From Limosilactobacillus balticus (lineage in GTDB: Bacteria; Bacillota; Bacilli; Lactobacillales; Lactobacillaceae): a stretch of DNA of 64,000 bases. Below the pieces are notes generated by a model. It did no database searches and was not told the DNA's origin. It saw only the letters and a program-made list of their open reading frames with translations. The number at the start of each line of letters is the position of its first letter. Position 1 is the stretch's first letter. The position numbers were made by a program, and so were the translations under genes. The stretch covers positions 5,001 through 69,000 of the forward strand of contig NZ_JACIVH010000065.1 in the NCBI RefSeq assembly GCF_014145615.1. The letters run 5' to 3'. Below are positions 45,842 through 53,947 of this stretch, piece after piece.

Positions 45842-47287
45842 ATGAGTAAAAAAAGAACACATCATTCAAATAACCATCGATCTCGTGGCGTTTTTGCAGG
45901 AGCAGTTAGTGCCTTAAGTTTATTAGCAGTAACAACACAAGCAGTTAATGCTGAACAGCTTACTGTTAAGTCTGGTGACACTATTTGGGGGCTTGCAAAA
46001 CAACATGGACTTTCTGTTAGTGCATTAGAACAAGCAAATCCTTCAGTTAAGAAGATAAACGATAGCATCGACTTAATTACGGTTGGTCAACAATTAACGT
46101 TGCCTACTGCTCAACATGATGCTAGCGCTGATTTGAATGCTGATGGTAGTTATACTGTTAAGCCTGGCGACACGCTTAGCTCTATTGCTGATCGTTATAA
46201 TGTAACTGTTAATCAATTAATGGTATGGAATAATTTAAGCACTAATGATTCATTATACATTGGACAACAACTCAGTATAACGGGGCCTGCTATTGCAACT
46301 CCTGTAAGTACACATGTTGTAAGTGCGCCTGTTTCTGATGCAAGTGTACCAACTCAACAACCGGTTGTTCAATCAACTACTCAAGTTCAAACTTCAGCAG
46401 TTACGTCTGCTTCTATGCCGCAACAAGATGTGGCTAGTAGCCAACCAGCAGGAACTTCAGCAACGCCTGCTTCAAGTGCAATGCAACAAGTTTCAACTGC
46501 TTCAACAGTAGCTGTTCCTAATCAAAGTGCAGCTAATAATAGTAGTACAACTTCAACTTCTGCTGATGTAACAGTTTCATCAACTGCAACAGATACTACT
46601 CAGTCTAATGTTCAGGTTGCTTCTACCTCAGCTGAAAATAGTGTTGCACCACAAACACAAAACTTTACTGTTAGTCAGGCTGCATCAACAGCTGCCAATA
46701 CTGCCGCCTTATATGGACAATCATTTGTTCAAGCAGCTCCAGTAGCAAGTCAAGCTCCGCAATCACAGACTGCCCCAGCATCACAAGCAACGGTTAACGT
46801 TCAGAATAGTAACGTTGCTTCACAACAAACAACTGCTGTAACGTCACAAGCCCAACCACAACAATCACAAGCGGCTGTTAGTCAACCTGCGCAACAAGCA
46901 ACAACTACTAATCAAGATTTACAACATGGTTCTGTAGTTAGTCTTGCCACTAAAATTGCTAACTCTAATAGCGTTCCGTACGTATGGGGTGGTGAAAGCC
47001 TTAGTGGAATGGATTGTTCTGGATTAGTTAAGTATGTTTATGCTAATGCGGAAGGTAAGCAATTACCACACTATACAGGAGCACTTGAAAATTGTGTTGA
47101 TCAACATCCAGTTAGTGAAGCTAAGCCGGGTGATCTTTTATTCTGGGGTAACCATGGTTCAACTTACCATACTGCAATTTATACTGGTAATAACCAGTAT
47201 GTTGCTGCTGCTAAACCAGGTACTAATGTTGCAACTTACACGATTAGTCCATATTTTAATCCAAGTTTTGCCGGAACAGTTAAATAG
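45842..47287 (+). CDS. Secreted LysM-NlpC/P60 peptidoglycan hydrolase
   Basis: A 481-residue exported protein. Its signal peptide ends at AVNA (residue 37). Two LysM domains follow (about 38-85, VKSGDTIWGLAKQHG; and 100-148, VKPGDTLSSIADRYN), then a 210-residue Ser/Thr/Gln/Ala linker and a C-terminal NlpC/P60 domain (about 365-481). The catalytic cysteine is in MDCSGLVK and the histidine in HTAIYTG; PGDLLFW is also typical. LysM holds it on the wall, where P60 enzymes cut D-Glu-diamino acid bonds. The ATG follows GGGAGGG by 12 bases. Nothing definite is seen in the 169 bases upstream. Confidence 0.93.
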   Translation: MSKKRTHHSNNHRSRGVFAGAVSALSLLAVTTQAVNAEQLTVKSGDTIWGLAKQHGLSVSALEQANPSVKKINDSIDLITVGQQLTLPTAQHDASADLNADGSYTVKPGDTLSSIADRYNVTVNQLMVWNNLSTNDSLYIGQQLSITGPAIATPVSTHVVSAPVSDASVPTQQPVVQSTTQVQTSAVTSASMPQQDVASSQPAGTSATPASSAMQQVSTASTVAVPNQSAANNSSTTSTSADVTVSSTATDTTQSNVQVASTSAENSVAPQTQNFTVSQAASTAANTAALYGQSFVQAAPVASQAPQSQTAPASQATVNVQNSNVASQQTTAVTSQAQPQQSQAAVSQPAQQATTTNQDLQHGSVVSLATKIANSNSVPYVWGGESLSGMDCSGLVKYVYANAEGKQLPHYTGALENCVDQHPVSEAKPGDLLFWGNHGSTYHTAIYTGNNQYVAAAKPGTNVATYTISPYFNPSFAGTVK

Positions 47288-47438
47288 TTCTGATAAATTA
47301 TTAGAGCTTTTTCATTAGATAGTAACAAAGATGTAACCTAAAAAGGGTTAACATTCTTCTATGCTCGTGTTATCTTACTTATATTGCAATTCCAGTATTG
47401 CTCTAAAAATATTTCACATTTATTGGGGAGTGTTAAAT

Positions 47439-47642
47439 ATGAGTAACAAACATGAAATTGAGGAAGATTTATACCGTGCACAGTCTCGATTAGACGATTT
47501 ATGTAAACAAGAGGGACAGGAAAGTACGGGTACCCAGACTGTTACTATTCAACCAAAGTACGGTGAAGAGATGCAATCGTTACGGGAAGAATGCAGTCAG
47601 TTACGGATTATTTTAGAAGCGATGGAAGCTTCTGAAGATTAA
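47439..47642 (+). CDS. Unknown small coiled-coil protein
   Basis: A 67-residue hydrophilic protein that I do not recognise. Two charged helices (about 4-24 and 43-64, EEMQSLREECSQLRIILEAME) with heptad-like Leu/Ile spacing suggest a coiled-coil hairpin joined by a Gly/Thr loop. It has two cysteines (22 and 53). The start is ATG 47439 after TGGGGAG; the frame upstream of it has no ribosome site. It stands alone before a strong terminator. Confidence 0.65.
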   Translation: MSNKHEIEEDLYRAQSRLDDLCKQEGQESTGTQTVTIQPKYGEEMQSLREECSQLRIILEAMEASED

Positions 47643-47659
47643 TAAAATAAAAGATTAAC

Positions 47660-47711
47660 AAAAAGCAGTAAGCGCTAGAAGAAAAAATTTTTTCTGGCCT
47701 TACTGCTTTTA
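47660..47711. terminator. Long bidirectional terminator
   Basis: AAAAGCAGTAAG (47661-47672) pairs with CTTACTGCTTTT (47699-47710), with an inner AT-rich stem. It separates the small coiled-coil gene from the convergent lipid-kinase gene. Confidence 0.9.
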
Positions 47712-47713
47712 AC

Positions 47714-48661
47714 TTATTTTTCTGTTGTTTGCCAAATTGGGTATTGACTAATATCTAGGGTGAGATCGATAAAACGATTACCTATCTCTTCACCATCAGT
47801 TTGACTAAATTCTAGTGAAGTAGTAGTGATATGCAGACTATCACTTTGAAAGTGGTGGGCAAATTTTGATTGACTTAAATTGCCCCGGGCTAACTGAAGT
47901 AATTGCCAGATTGTCATCGGCCAACCTTTTCGTTCAGCGACGACTAATTCCAATGATGGTTTCTTTAATGAAGCGTTTGGTGCGACCTTAAATCCACCAC
48001 CGATAAATGGATGATTACTAGCAATTGCAATGTAAGCCTTTGGGAAAATAAAACGTTCCCGCCCTGCTTGAATCATCAAAGTAAAAGGTTCTTGATCGTA
48101 TATTACCCCAATGGCTTTTTGAAGGTAGGTGAAACGACCAATATGGTTTTTCTTATGATGAGCCTTAAATGTATTAGCACGACTAACAATTGCCGCGTCA
48201 AAACCAATTCCTAAATTATTAAGAAAATAGCCTTCTTCACCCCGAATTGCCTCATGATAATGACCAATGTTAATTTTTTGTGGTGCGTTTGCAGTTAAAA
48301 TTTGATTTAATGCCTTTTGTGGATGCATAGCAATTCCGTAGCCACGGGCAAAATCATTTCCTGTCCCAGCAGGAATATATCCAACCGCGAGTGGTTCTTT
48401 ATTCAATCGCTTGGCCGTCTTCATAAGTCCATTAACAACTTGATGTAGTGTCCCATCACCACCAATCGCAATGACAATTGTTGATCCCGCATTATGAGAT
48501 TGGGCGATTTGACTGGCAAGGTATTCTCCATGATTAGGATACTTAGTTGTTTCCATGTGATAATTAATTTGTTGTTGATCTAAAATTGGTTTAATTGACG
48601 ACCATGCCTTTTCTGCATTGCCATTACCAGCATGACGGTTGAGGATGATTGAATAATTCAT
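47714..48661 (-). CDS. Diacylglycerol kinase-family lipid kinase (YegS/BmrU/DgkB-like)
   Basis: A 315-residue DAGK catalytic-domain protein. It begins YSIILNRHAGNGNAEKAW, has the nucleotide loop IGGDGTLHQVVNGL (near residue 68), YIPAGTGNDFARGY, and the DGE motif near the C-terminus. Members phosphorylate diacylglycerol or related lipids; DgkB recycles diacylglycerol from lipoteichoic acid synthesis. Which lipid is used cannot be read here. The start is ATG 48661, 7 bases after AAAGGAGG. Confidence 0.88.
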   Translation of the reverse strand: MNYSIILNRHAGNGNAEKAWSSIKPILDQQQINYHMETTKYPNHGEYLASQIAQSHNAGSTIVIAIGGDGTLHQVVNGLMKTAKRLNKEPLAVGYIPAGTGNDFARGYGIAMHPQKALNQILTANAPQKINIGHYHEAIRGEEGYFLNNLGIGFDAAIVSRANTFKAHHKKNHIGRFTYLQKAIGVIYDQEPFTLMIQAGRERFIFPKAYIAIASNHPFIGGGFKVAPNASLKKPSLELVVAERKGWPMTIWQLLQLARGNLSQSKFAHHFQSDSLHITTTSLEFSQTDGEEIGNRFIDLTLDISQYPIWQTTEK

Positions 48662-48755
48662 CAATATTCCTCCTTTGAATGGTGCCAAAAAGCAAAAATA
48701 ATATTTATATTTGAATAATTAATTCAGTCTTTTTCTAATGTTCATAAGAAAGTTG

Positions 48756-48789
48756 GAGGCTGAGAAAAACAAGCGTTTTTCTCAGCCTC
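48756..48789. terminator. Perfect 14-bp hairpin terminator after rpoY
   Basis: GAGGCTGAGAAAAA (48756-48769) pairs perfectly with TTTTTCTCAGCCTC (48776-48789) around a 6-base loop. It ends rpoY on the minus strand and resembles the hairpin at 44775. Confidence 0.88.
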
Positions 48790-48807
48790 TGTTTAATGAT
48801 TAAAAGC

Positions 48808-49020
48808 TTAGAACGTCGTCAACTTAAAGTTAGGATTTTGCTTTTCGTAAGCAAGGGCCTTTTCATCAAGTTGTTCTACAAATTCAATATTGTAGTCTGT
48901 GTTGTGTTCAACCATTAAAAGTGCTTCAGCTTCTGAATCAGCTTCAAGATATAATGATTGAGTGTTTTCACGAACTGGACGTTTTGTCTTATCAGCTTGG
49001 TAGTATACTTTAAAAGTCAT
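48808..49020 (-). CDS. rpoY: RNA polymerase epsilon subunit RpoY
   Basis: A 70-residue protein matching the RpoY (DUF1447) family over its length: MTFKVYYQADK, RPVRENTQSLYLEA, YNIEFVEQL and the end NPNFKLTTF. It binds the Firmicutes RNA polymerase core; structure suggests a phage-Gp2-like regulator. In many relatives it is cotranscribed with rnjA, but here it is alone, with its own extended -10 promoter (TGATAGAAT, complement of 49071-49079) and a terminator directly after it. Confidence 0.93.
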   Translation of the reverse strand: MTFKVYYQADKTKRPVRENTQSLYLEADSEAEALLMVEHNTDYNIEFVEQLDEKALAYEKQNPNFKLTTF

Positions 49021-49155
49021 ACTGTTAAAAACTCCTTAATTAAAGATATTATGCAGTGATTTACTTTATTATTCTATCACAGATGACCAAAAGTGTCTTA
49101 AATTTTCCTAACATGGTATTATTAAATAAAGTTAAAGGCCAAAGAGGTGATAGTC

Positions 49156-49629
49156 ATGGTTATATTCTTAATCTGTATTTTAGCAGCAATAATTGTTATT
49201 GCTCTTTATTTAACGATCCATCGCGTATTTCTTAAGCGAGCAACGATGATGGTGCAGAAAAATGCTCAAGACGTTACTGATGCAGCGTTAAATACTAGCT
49301 TGAAAGAAATGTTGCATTGGAATAAAAATCTAGATTCTCAAATTGTTGCCGATGTTTGGGGAAAAGGCGTTCTTGCTTTTGAATACCATTTTGATTATAA
49401 AAAAGAAAATATTAATCTTGATGATTTCACACGTCAAAAACTAGCATCAGCCCTTGATGAATATGCAAAACGCCATCATTTAAAGATGGCTCCCAAGGCC
49501 CCTCAGCCGTTTATTATAACCGATTGGTGGAAATATGAAGGAATTTTGCATATCGATATTGCTTATTTGATAAATGAAGCAACTGTTGAGTACATTGAGG
49601 ATTTAAAAAAATTAAACCAAATTAGTTAA
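49156..49629 (+). CDS. Unknown membrane-anchored protein
   Basis: A 157-residue protein of unknown function: one N-terminal membrane helix (about 2-24) and a soluble domain with WNKNLDSQIVADVWGKGVLAF and a C-terminal part ITDWWKYEGILHIDIAYL. The start is ATG 49156, 5-6 bases after AAAGAGGTGA; the GTG at 49147 overlaps that site. An extended -10 (TGGTATTAT, 49114-49122) lies upstream. It stands alone between rpoY and def, divergent from one and convergent with the other. Confidence 0.7.
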   Translation: MVIFLICILAAIIVIALYLTIHRVFLKRATMMVQKNAQDVTDAALNTSLKEMLHWNKNLDSQIVADVWGKGVLAFEYHFDYKKENINLDDFTRQKLASALDEYAKRHHLKMAPKAPQPFIITDWWKYEGILHIDIAYLINEATVEYIEDLKKLNQIS

Positions 49630-49670
49630 AATGGTCGGGAGAAAGTGTAGATTTCTCTCGACCATTTTTT
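49628..49670. terminator. Bidirectional terminator between the unknown gene and def
   Basis: AAAATGGTCGGGAGAAA pairs with TTTCTCTCGACCATTTT (one G-T) around a 7-base loop; T run follows. Confidence 0.92.
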
Positions 49671-49677
49671 ATAAAAA

Positions 49678-50238
49678 TTAACTGATCATCACTGTATCTG
49701 CAGGTGCCTCAAATGGTTGATCTTTATTAATATGATCGTAAAATAGCACCCCATGCAAATGGTCAATTTCATGCTGACAAACAATTGCTGGATAATGCTT
49801 TAATCGTACCTTATGTGTTTCACCATTAACATCTTGATAACGTAGTGTAATCCGGTCATGTCGTGGTACATAGCCAGGCACGTCTTTATCAACTGAAAGA
49901 CAACCTTCGCCTTCAGTAAGAGCACCATATTGAACCGATTCACTGACGATTACTGGATTAATAATAACGTCCTTAAATAAGGGCTTTTCATTCTCATCAG
50001 GTGCAGGGACAAGAACAGCGGCCATTTGCTTTGAAACACCAACTTGAGGGGCAGCAAGGCCAACCCCAGCTCGCAATTTGTACTTTTCACATAATTCAGG
50101 ATCTTGACTTACTTCTAAGTATTGCATCATATCCTTAGCTAATTTTTGGTCTTCATCAGATAGGGGAAATGAGACCTTGGCAGCTCGTTTACGTAAAACG
50201 GGATTTCCATCACGGGTAATATCTTTCATTAAATACAT
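49678..50238 (-). CDS. def: Peptide deformylase
   Basis: Def removes the formyl group from new N-termini. The 186-residue type 2 enzyme carries the three motifs [15 protein letters not shown] (metal Cys) and HEIDHLHG (two metal His). The longer loop around residues 65-95 is typical of Gram-positive type 2 enzymes. The first ATG (50238) stands 11 bases after GGAGG; a second one three codons later is spaced worse. A perfect TATAAT (complement of 50273-50278) lies upstream. Confidence 0.96.
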   Translation of the reverse strand: MYLMKDITRDGNPVLRKRAAKVSFPLSDEDQKLAKDMMQYLEVSQDPELCEKYKLRAGVGLAAPQVGVSKQMAAVLVPAPDENEKPLFKDVIINPVIVSESVQYGALTEGEGCLSVDKDVPGYVPRHDRITLRYQDVNGETHKVRLKHYPAIVCQHEIDHLHGVLFYDHINKDQPFEAPADTVMIS

Positions 50239-50397
50239 TACTCACTATGCCTCCATATAAAAATTCAGTCATATTATAGTCTATCATAACTATTTAAAAT
50301 TGCTAATGAATATGAGGGTAACAATAGTTAACTATAAATTTTGGAAAAAACGTATACTTTAATTGAATCATTTTAACAATTCTGTTTATCAAGTCCA

Positions 50398-50462
50398 TGA
50401 AAGCGCTTGTATTATTTGGGCAATCGGTTATACTATAAATGTAGGTAAGCAATCGCTTACAT
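50398..50462 (+). promoter_or_regulatory. pdh promoter with two cre-like sites
   Basis: TTGTAT (50407-50412), a 16-base spacer and TATACT (50429-50434) form the promoter. TGAAAGCGCTTGTA (50398-50411), which matches the cre consensus except at one core base, overlaps the -35. A second cre-like site (AGCAATCGCTTACA, 50448-50461) lies just after the -10, inside the perfect inverted repeat GTAAGC/GCTTAC (50445-50460). CcpA control of the operon is likely; binding is inferred. Confidence 0.65.
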
Positions 50463-50495
50463 GATGTTAATTGGATTTGGAAAGGAATGTTGAAT

Positions 50496-51602
50496 ATGGC
50501 CAATACCAAAGCTGTCAATTTTGCTGAGATTAAAGCCAATGAAGGGGTACCTTATGCAAAACCCGTACAAATTCTTGATAACGACGGAAACGTTGTTAAC
50601 AAAGAATTAATGGCTAATTTCAGTGATGAATTATTAGTTGACTTAATGAAAAAAATGGTTTGGGAACGTGCCTTGCATGAACAAACAATGAGTTTCTCAA
50701 AGCAAGGTCGGTTAGGTTTTTATGCTCCAACTTGGGGTGAAGAAGCTTCTGAAATGGGAACCGCTGCTGCATTTAAGAAGCAAGACTTCCTATTTCCGGC
50801 ATACCGTGATTTGCCACAATTAATTCAACATGGAGCAACCGTTGCTCAAATGTACTTATGGTCAAAGGGACACATCAAAGGTAATCTTTTTGATGCTCGT
50901 GCTCTTCGGCCACAAATCATTATTGGTGCTCAGATGGTCGAAATGGCTGGTGGCGCTCTTGGAATTAAGAAGAATGGCGAAAAGGACACTGTTGCCTATG
51001 CTTACACTGGTGAAGGTGGAAGCTCACAAGGGGATACTTATGAAGGAATGAATTTTGCTGGTGCGTTCCAAGCTCCTGGTGTGTTTATTATTCAAAATAA
51101 TGGCTGGGCTATCTCATTCCCACGGAAACTCCAAACTGAAGCGCAAACAATTGCCCAAAAAGCTGTTGCTGCTGGTATTCCTGGCGTTCAAGTTGATGGG
51201 ATGGATGTTCTTGCATGTTATGAAGTTGCAAAGGAAGCTCGTGAATTTGCTGCTGCTGGTAATGGACCAGTACTAATTGAAACATTAACATACCGGTTCG
51301 GTGCGCACAGTTCTGCTGGTGATGATCCTAGTCGTTACCGGACTGAGGATGAAACAAAGCCATGGTTTGATAAAGACCCATTGATTCGCCTTCGCAAGTA
51401 CTTAACAAAGAAAGGGCTTTGGTCTGAAGAAGAAGAACAAAAGTACGCTGATGAATGTAAACAAAGCTTTAAAGAAGCAATGAAAGAAGCCGACTCAGTA
51501 GAGCCAGAAAAAGTTAGCGATATGTTGAAGCGGACGTTTGAAGTACCAACTCCAGATATTAAAGAACAAATTAAGAAGTACGAAGAAAAGGAGTCGAAGT
51601 AA
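50496..51602 (+). CDS. pdhA: Pyruvate dehydrogenase E1 alpha subunit
   Basis: The thiamine-diphosphate part of E1, 368 residues. The TPP motif is GEGGSSQGDTYE ... NNGWAIS (near residues 168-205), preceded by YAPTWGEEASE and followed by the regulatory-loop region AHSSAGDDPSRYR. It decarboxylates pyruvate with PdhB. The start is ATG 50496, 9 bases after AAAGGA; an in-frame ATG at 50487 overlaps the site. It is first in a four-gene operon; a 2-oxoacid other than pyruvate is less likely given the complete set. Confidence 0.94.
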   Translation: MANTKAVNFAEIKANEGVPYAKPVQILDNDGNVVNKELMANFSDELLVDLMKKMVWERALHEQTMSFSKQGRLGFYAPTWGEEASEMGTAAAFKKQDFLFPAYRDLPQLIQHGATVAQMYLWSKGHIKGNLFDARALRPQIIIGAQMVEMAGGALGIKKNGEKDTVAYAYTGEGGSSQGDTYEGMNFAGAFQAPGVFIIQNNGWAISFPRKLQTEAQTIAQKAVAAGIPGVQVDGMDVLACYEVAKEAREFAAAGNGPVLIETLTYRFGAHSSAGDDPSRYRTEDETKPWFDKDPLIRLRKYLTKKGLWSEEEEQKYADECKQSFKEAMKEADSVEPEKVSDMLKRTFEVPTPDIKEQIKKYEEKESK

Positions 51603-51604
51603 TC

Positions 51605-52582
51605 ATGGCTAAAAAGACTTATATCAAAGCAATTACTGAAGGTATTGACATCGCTTTAGCCGAAGATCCTAAGACTTTAGTATTCGGTGAAGATGTTGGT
51701 AAAAACGGTGGTGTTTTCCGTGCCACTAATGGTCTTCAAGAAAAATACGGTGTTGATCGAGTATTTAGTACTCCGCTTGCCGAATCAGGTATTTTAGGAA
51801 TGTCAATTGGTTTAGCAGCAACCGGCTGGCGTCCAGTCCCAGAAATTCAATTTATGGGTTTCACCTTTGAAGCAATGGATTCTATCGCTGCCCAAATGTC
51901 ACGGATGCGTTTCCAATATAATGGAACTAAGCATGCGCCAATTACCATTCGGACTCCTTATGGTGGTGGTACTCATACTGCTGAATTGCACGGGGATGAT
52001 CTTGAAAACTTCTTCGTTGGTATTCCAGGATTACGGGTTGTTGCACCAAGTTCTGCCTATGATGCTAAGGGATTAATTATTTCTGCAATTGAAAATAACG
52101 ATCCAGTTCTTTTCCTTGAAAACCTTCGTCTCTATCGTTCAGTCAAAGGTGAAGTTCCTGATGATAAGTATACTGTTCCGTTGGATAAAGCAAATGTTGT
52201 TCAAGAAGGTACTGATGTTACAATTATCGCTTATGGTGGTGAAGTATCAGAAGCGCAAAAAGCTGCTAAGAAATTAGCTAAGGATAATATTTCTGCTGAG
52301 ATTATCGACTTACGTTCTCTTTACCCGCTTGATACTGACACGATCTTTGAATCACTTAAGAAGACGCACCGAGTAGTTATTGTTCAAGAAGCGCAAAAGA
52401 TGGCTGGTGTTGGTGCCCAAGTTGCATCAGCTATTTCAGAAGGCGCAATTATGTATCTTGATGCTCCTGTTACCCGGGTTGCTGCTCCTAACTCAGTATA
52501 TCCATTCCCACAAGCTGAAAATGTTTGGCTTCCAGGTGCACGTGATATTGAGGACGCCGTACGAGAAGTAATTAATTACTAA
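51605..52582 (+). CDS. pdhB: Pyruvate dehydrogenase E1 beta subunit
   Basis: The E1 beta subunit, 325 residues: the pyrimidine-binding N-terminal domain (VFGEDVGKNGGVFRAT near residue 27, STPLAESGILG near 57) and the transketolase C-terminal domain (DLRSLYPLDTDTI, with HRVVIVQEAQ). It forms the E1 heterotetramer with PdhA. The ATG is 2 bases after the pdhA stop, with AAAGGAGTCG at the end of pdhA as ribosome site, so synthesis of both subunits is coupled. Confidence 0.95.
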   Translation: MAKKTYIKAITEGIDIALAEDPKTLVFGEDVGKNGGVFRATNGLQEKYGVDRVFSTPLAESGILGMSIGLAATGWRPVPEIQFMGFTFEAMDSIAAQMSRMRFQYNGTKHAPITIRTPYGGGTHTAELHGDDLENFFVGIPGLRVVAPSSAYDAKGLIISAIENNDPVLFLENLRLYRSVKGEVPDDKYTVPLDKANVVQEGTDVTIIAYGGEVSEAQKAAKKLAKDNISAEIIDLRSLYPLDTDTIFESLKKTHRVVIVQEAQKMAGVGAQVASAISEGAIMYLDAPVTRVAAPNSVYPFPQAENVWLPGARDIEDAVREVINY

Positions 52583-52612
52583 AGTGCGGAATAGAAAGGG
52601 TGTTAATACGAT

Positions 52613-53944
52613 ATGGCATACATTTTTAGACTACCAGAAATGGGAGAAGGATTAACTGAAGGTGATGTTGCTTCTTGGCTCGTTAAAGAAGGAGGAGCAA
52701 TTAAAGCTGATGATCCTTTAATTGAAATTCAAACTGACAAGTCAACTACGCAATTGGTATCTCCAGTTGATGGAACTATCAAAAAATTATTTGTAAAGGA
52801 AGACGACCACGTTGAAAAGGGCGACAAGCTCGCTGAAATTGATGATGGTAAGCCAGGTATTAGTACAAATGTCGAAAGTGACGACGATGATGAAACTGAT
52901 ACAGGTAGTGAGGAGGCTACTGAGAGTGAAGAATCCACTGCTCCAGCTACAGATTCCCCTTCAGAAGGTAATTCTTCAAAGGGTGGAGTGGCTCCCCTTG
53001 CAGAACCAAATAAGCTTGTAATGGCAATGCCTTCTGTTCGTCAATATGCCCGTGATAAAGGTGTTGATATCTCACTTGTCCAACCAAGTGGGAATCACGG
53101 TCAAGTTCTTAAAGAAGATATTGATAACTTTAATGGGTCAGCTGCTCCAGCTAAGGAAGAAAAGAGTACATCTACGTTAGCTAAGACTGCTCCTGTTGCG
53201 GCTAAGACAGCTGGTAATACCATCAAGCCATGGAATGCTGACCTTGAAGAACGTGAACCAATGTCTAACATGCGGAAGATCATCGCTAAGACTACTCGTG
53301 AATCAAAGGATATCTCACCACATGTTACGTCATTTGATGAAGTTGAAGTATCTGCTCTAATGGCTAGTCGCAAGAAGTACAAGGCAGTTGCTGCAGAACA
53401 AGATATTCATTTAACTTTCTTGCCATACATTATTAAGGCTTTAGTTGCCACATGTAAGAAGTTCCCAGAATTAAATGCTTCAATTGATGATTCTGCTCAA
53501 GAAATTGTTTACAAGCACTACTACAATGTTGGAATCCTTACTAACACTGACCACGGCCTCTATAATCCAAATATTAAGAATGCAGATTCTAAGAGTATGT
53601 TTGAGATTGCTAAGGAAATTACCGAAAATACTCAAGCAGCCTTTGACAACAAGCTAAGTCCAGAATCAATGGCTGGTCGGACTATCAGCATCAGTAATAT
53701 TGGTTCAATTGGCGGTGGCTGGTTCACCCCTGTTATCAACCAACCAGATGTTGCAATTCTTGGTGTTGGTCGAATTGACAAGGAACCATACGTTAACGAA
53801 GATGGTGAAATTGTTGTTGGCCGAATGATGAAGTTATCATTGACTTACGATCACCGTTTAATTGATGGTGGACTTGCACAACATGCATTGAACTACATGA
53901 ACAAGTTATTACATGATCCAGAATTATTGATGATGGAGGGTTAG
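52613..53944 (+). CDS. pdhC: Dihydrolipoamide acetyltransferase (E2)
   Basis: The 443-residue E2 core has one lipoyl domain (1-78; lipoylated lysine in TDKSTTQLV), an acidic and Ser/Thr-rich hinge (about 85-130), a peripheral-subunit-binding domain ([14 protein letters not shown], about 140-175), a second hinge and the catalytic domain (about 205-443) with DHRLIDGG near the C-terminus. It passes the acetyl group to CoA and scaffolds the complex. AAAGGGTG stands upstream of the ATG. Confidence 0.96.
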   Translation: MAYIFRLPEMGEGLTEGDVASWLVKEGGAIKADDPLIEIQTDKSTTQLVSPVDGTIKKLFVKEDDHVEKGDKLAEIDDGKPGISTNVESDDDDETDTGSEEATESEESTAPATDSPSEGNSSKGGVAPLAEPNKLVMAMPSVRQYARDKGVDISLVQPSGNHGQVLKEDIDNFNGSAAPAKEEKSTSTLAKTAPVAAKTAGNTIKPWNADLEEREPMSNMRKIIAKTTRESKDISPHVTSFDEVEVSALMASRKKYKAVAAEQDIHLTFLPYIIKALVATCKKFPELNASIDDSAQEIVYKHYYNVGILTNTDHGLYNPNIKNADSKSMFEIAKEITENTQAAFDNKLSPESMAGRTISISNIGSIGGGWFTPVINQPDVAILGVGRIDKEPYVNEDGEIVVGRMMKLSLTYDHRLIDGGLAQHALNYMNKLLHDPELLMMEG

Positions 53945-53947
53945 ATA

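Noticed and set aside
46290-46930. Low-complexity repeat array
   Set aside because: The Gln/Ser/Thr-rich codons belong to the linker of the LysM-P60 protein; no exact tandem unit was seen.
52729-53382. Long antisense frames in pdhC
   Set aside because: They are shadows of codon bias in the real gene and lack start signals.
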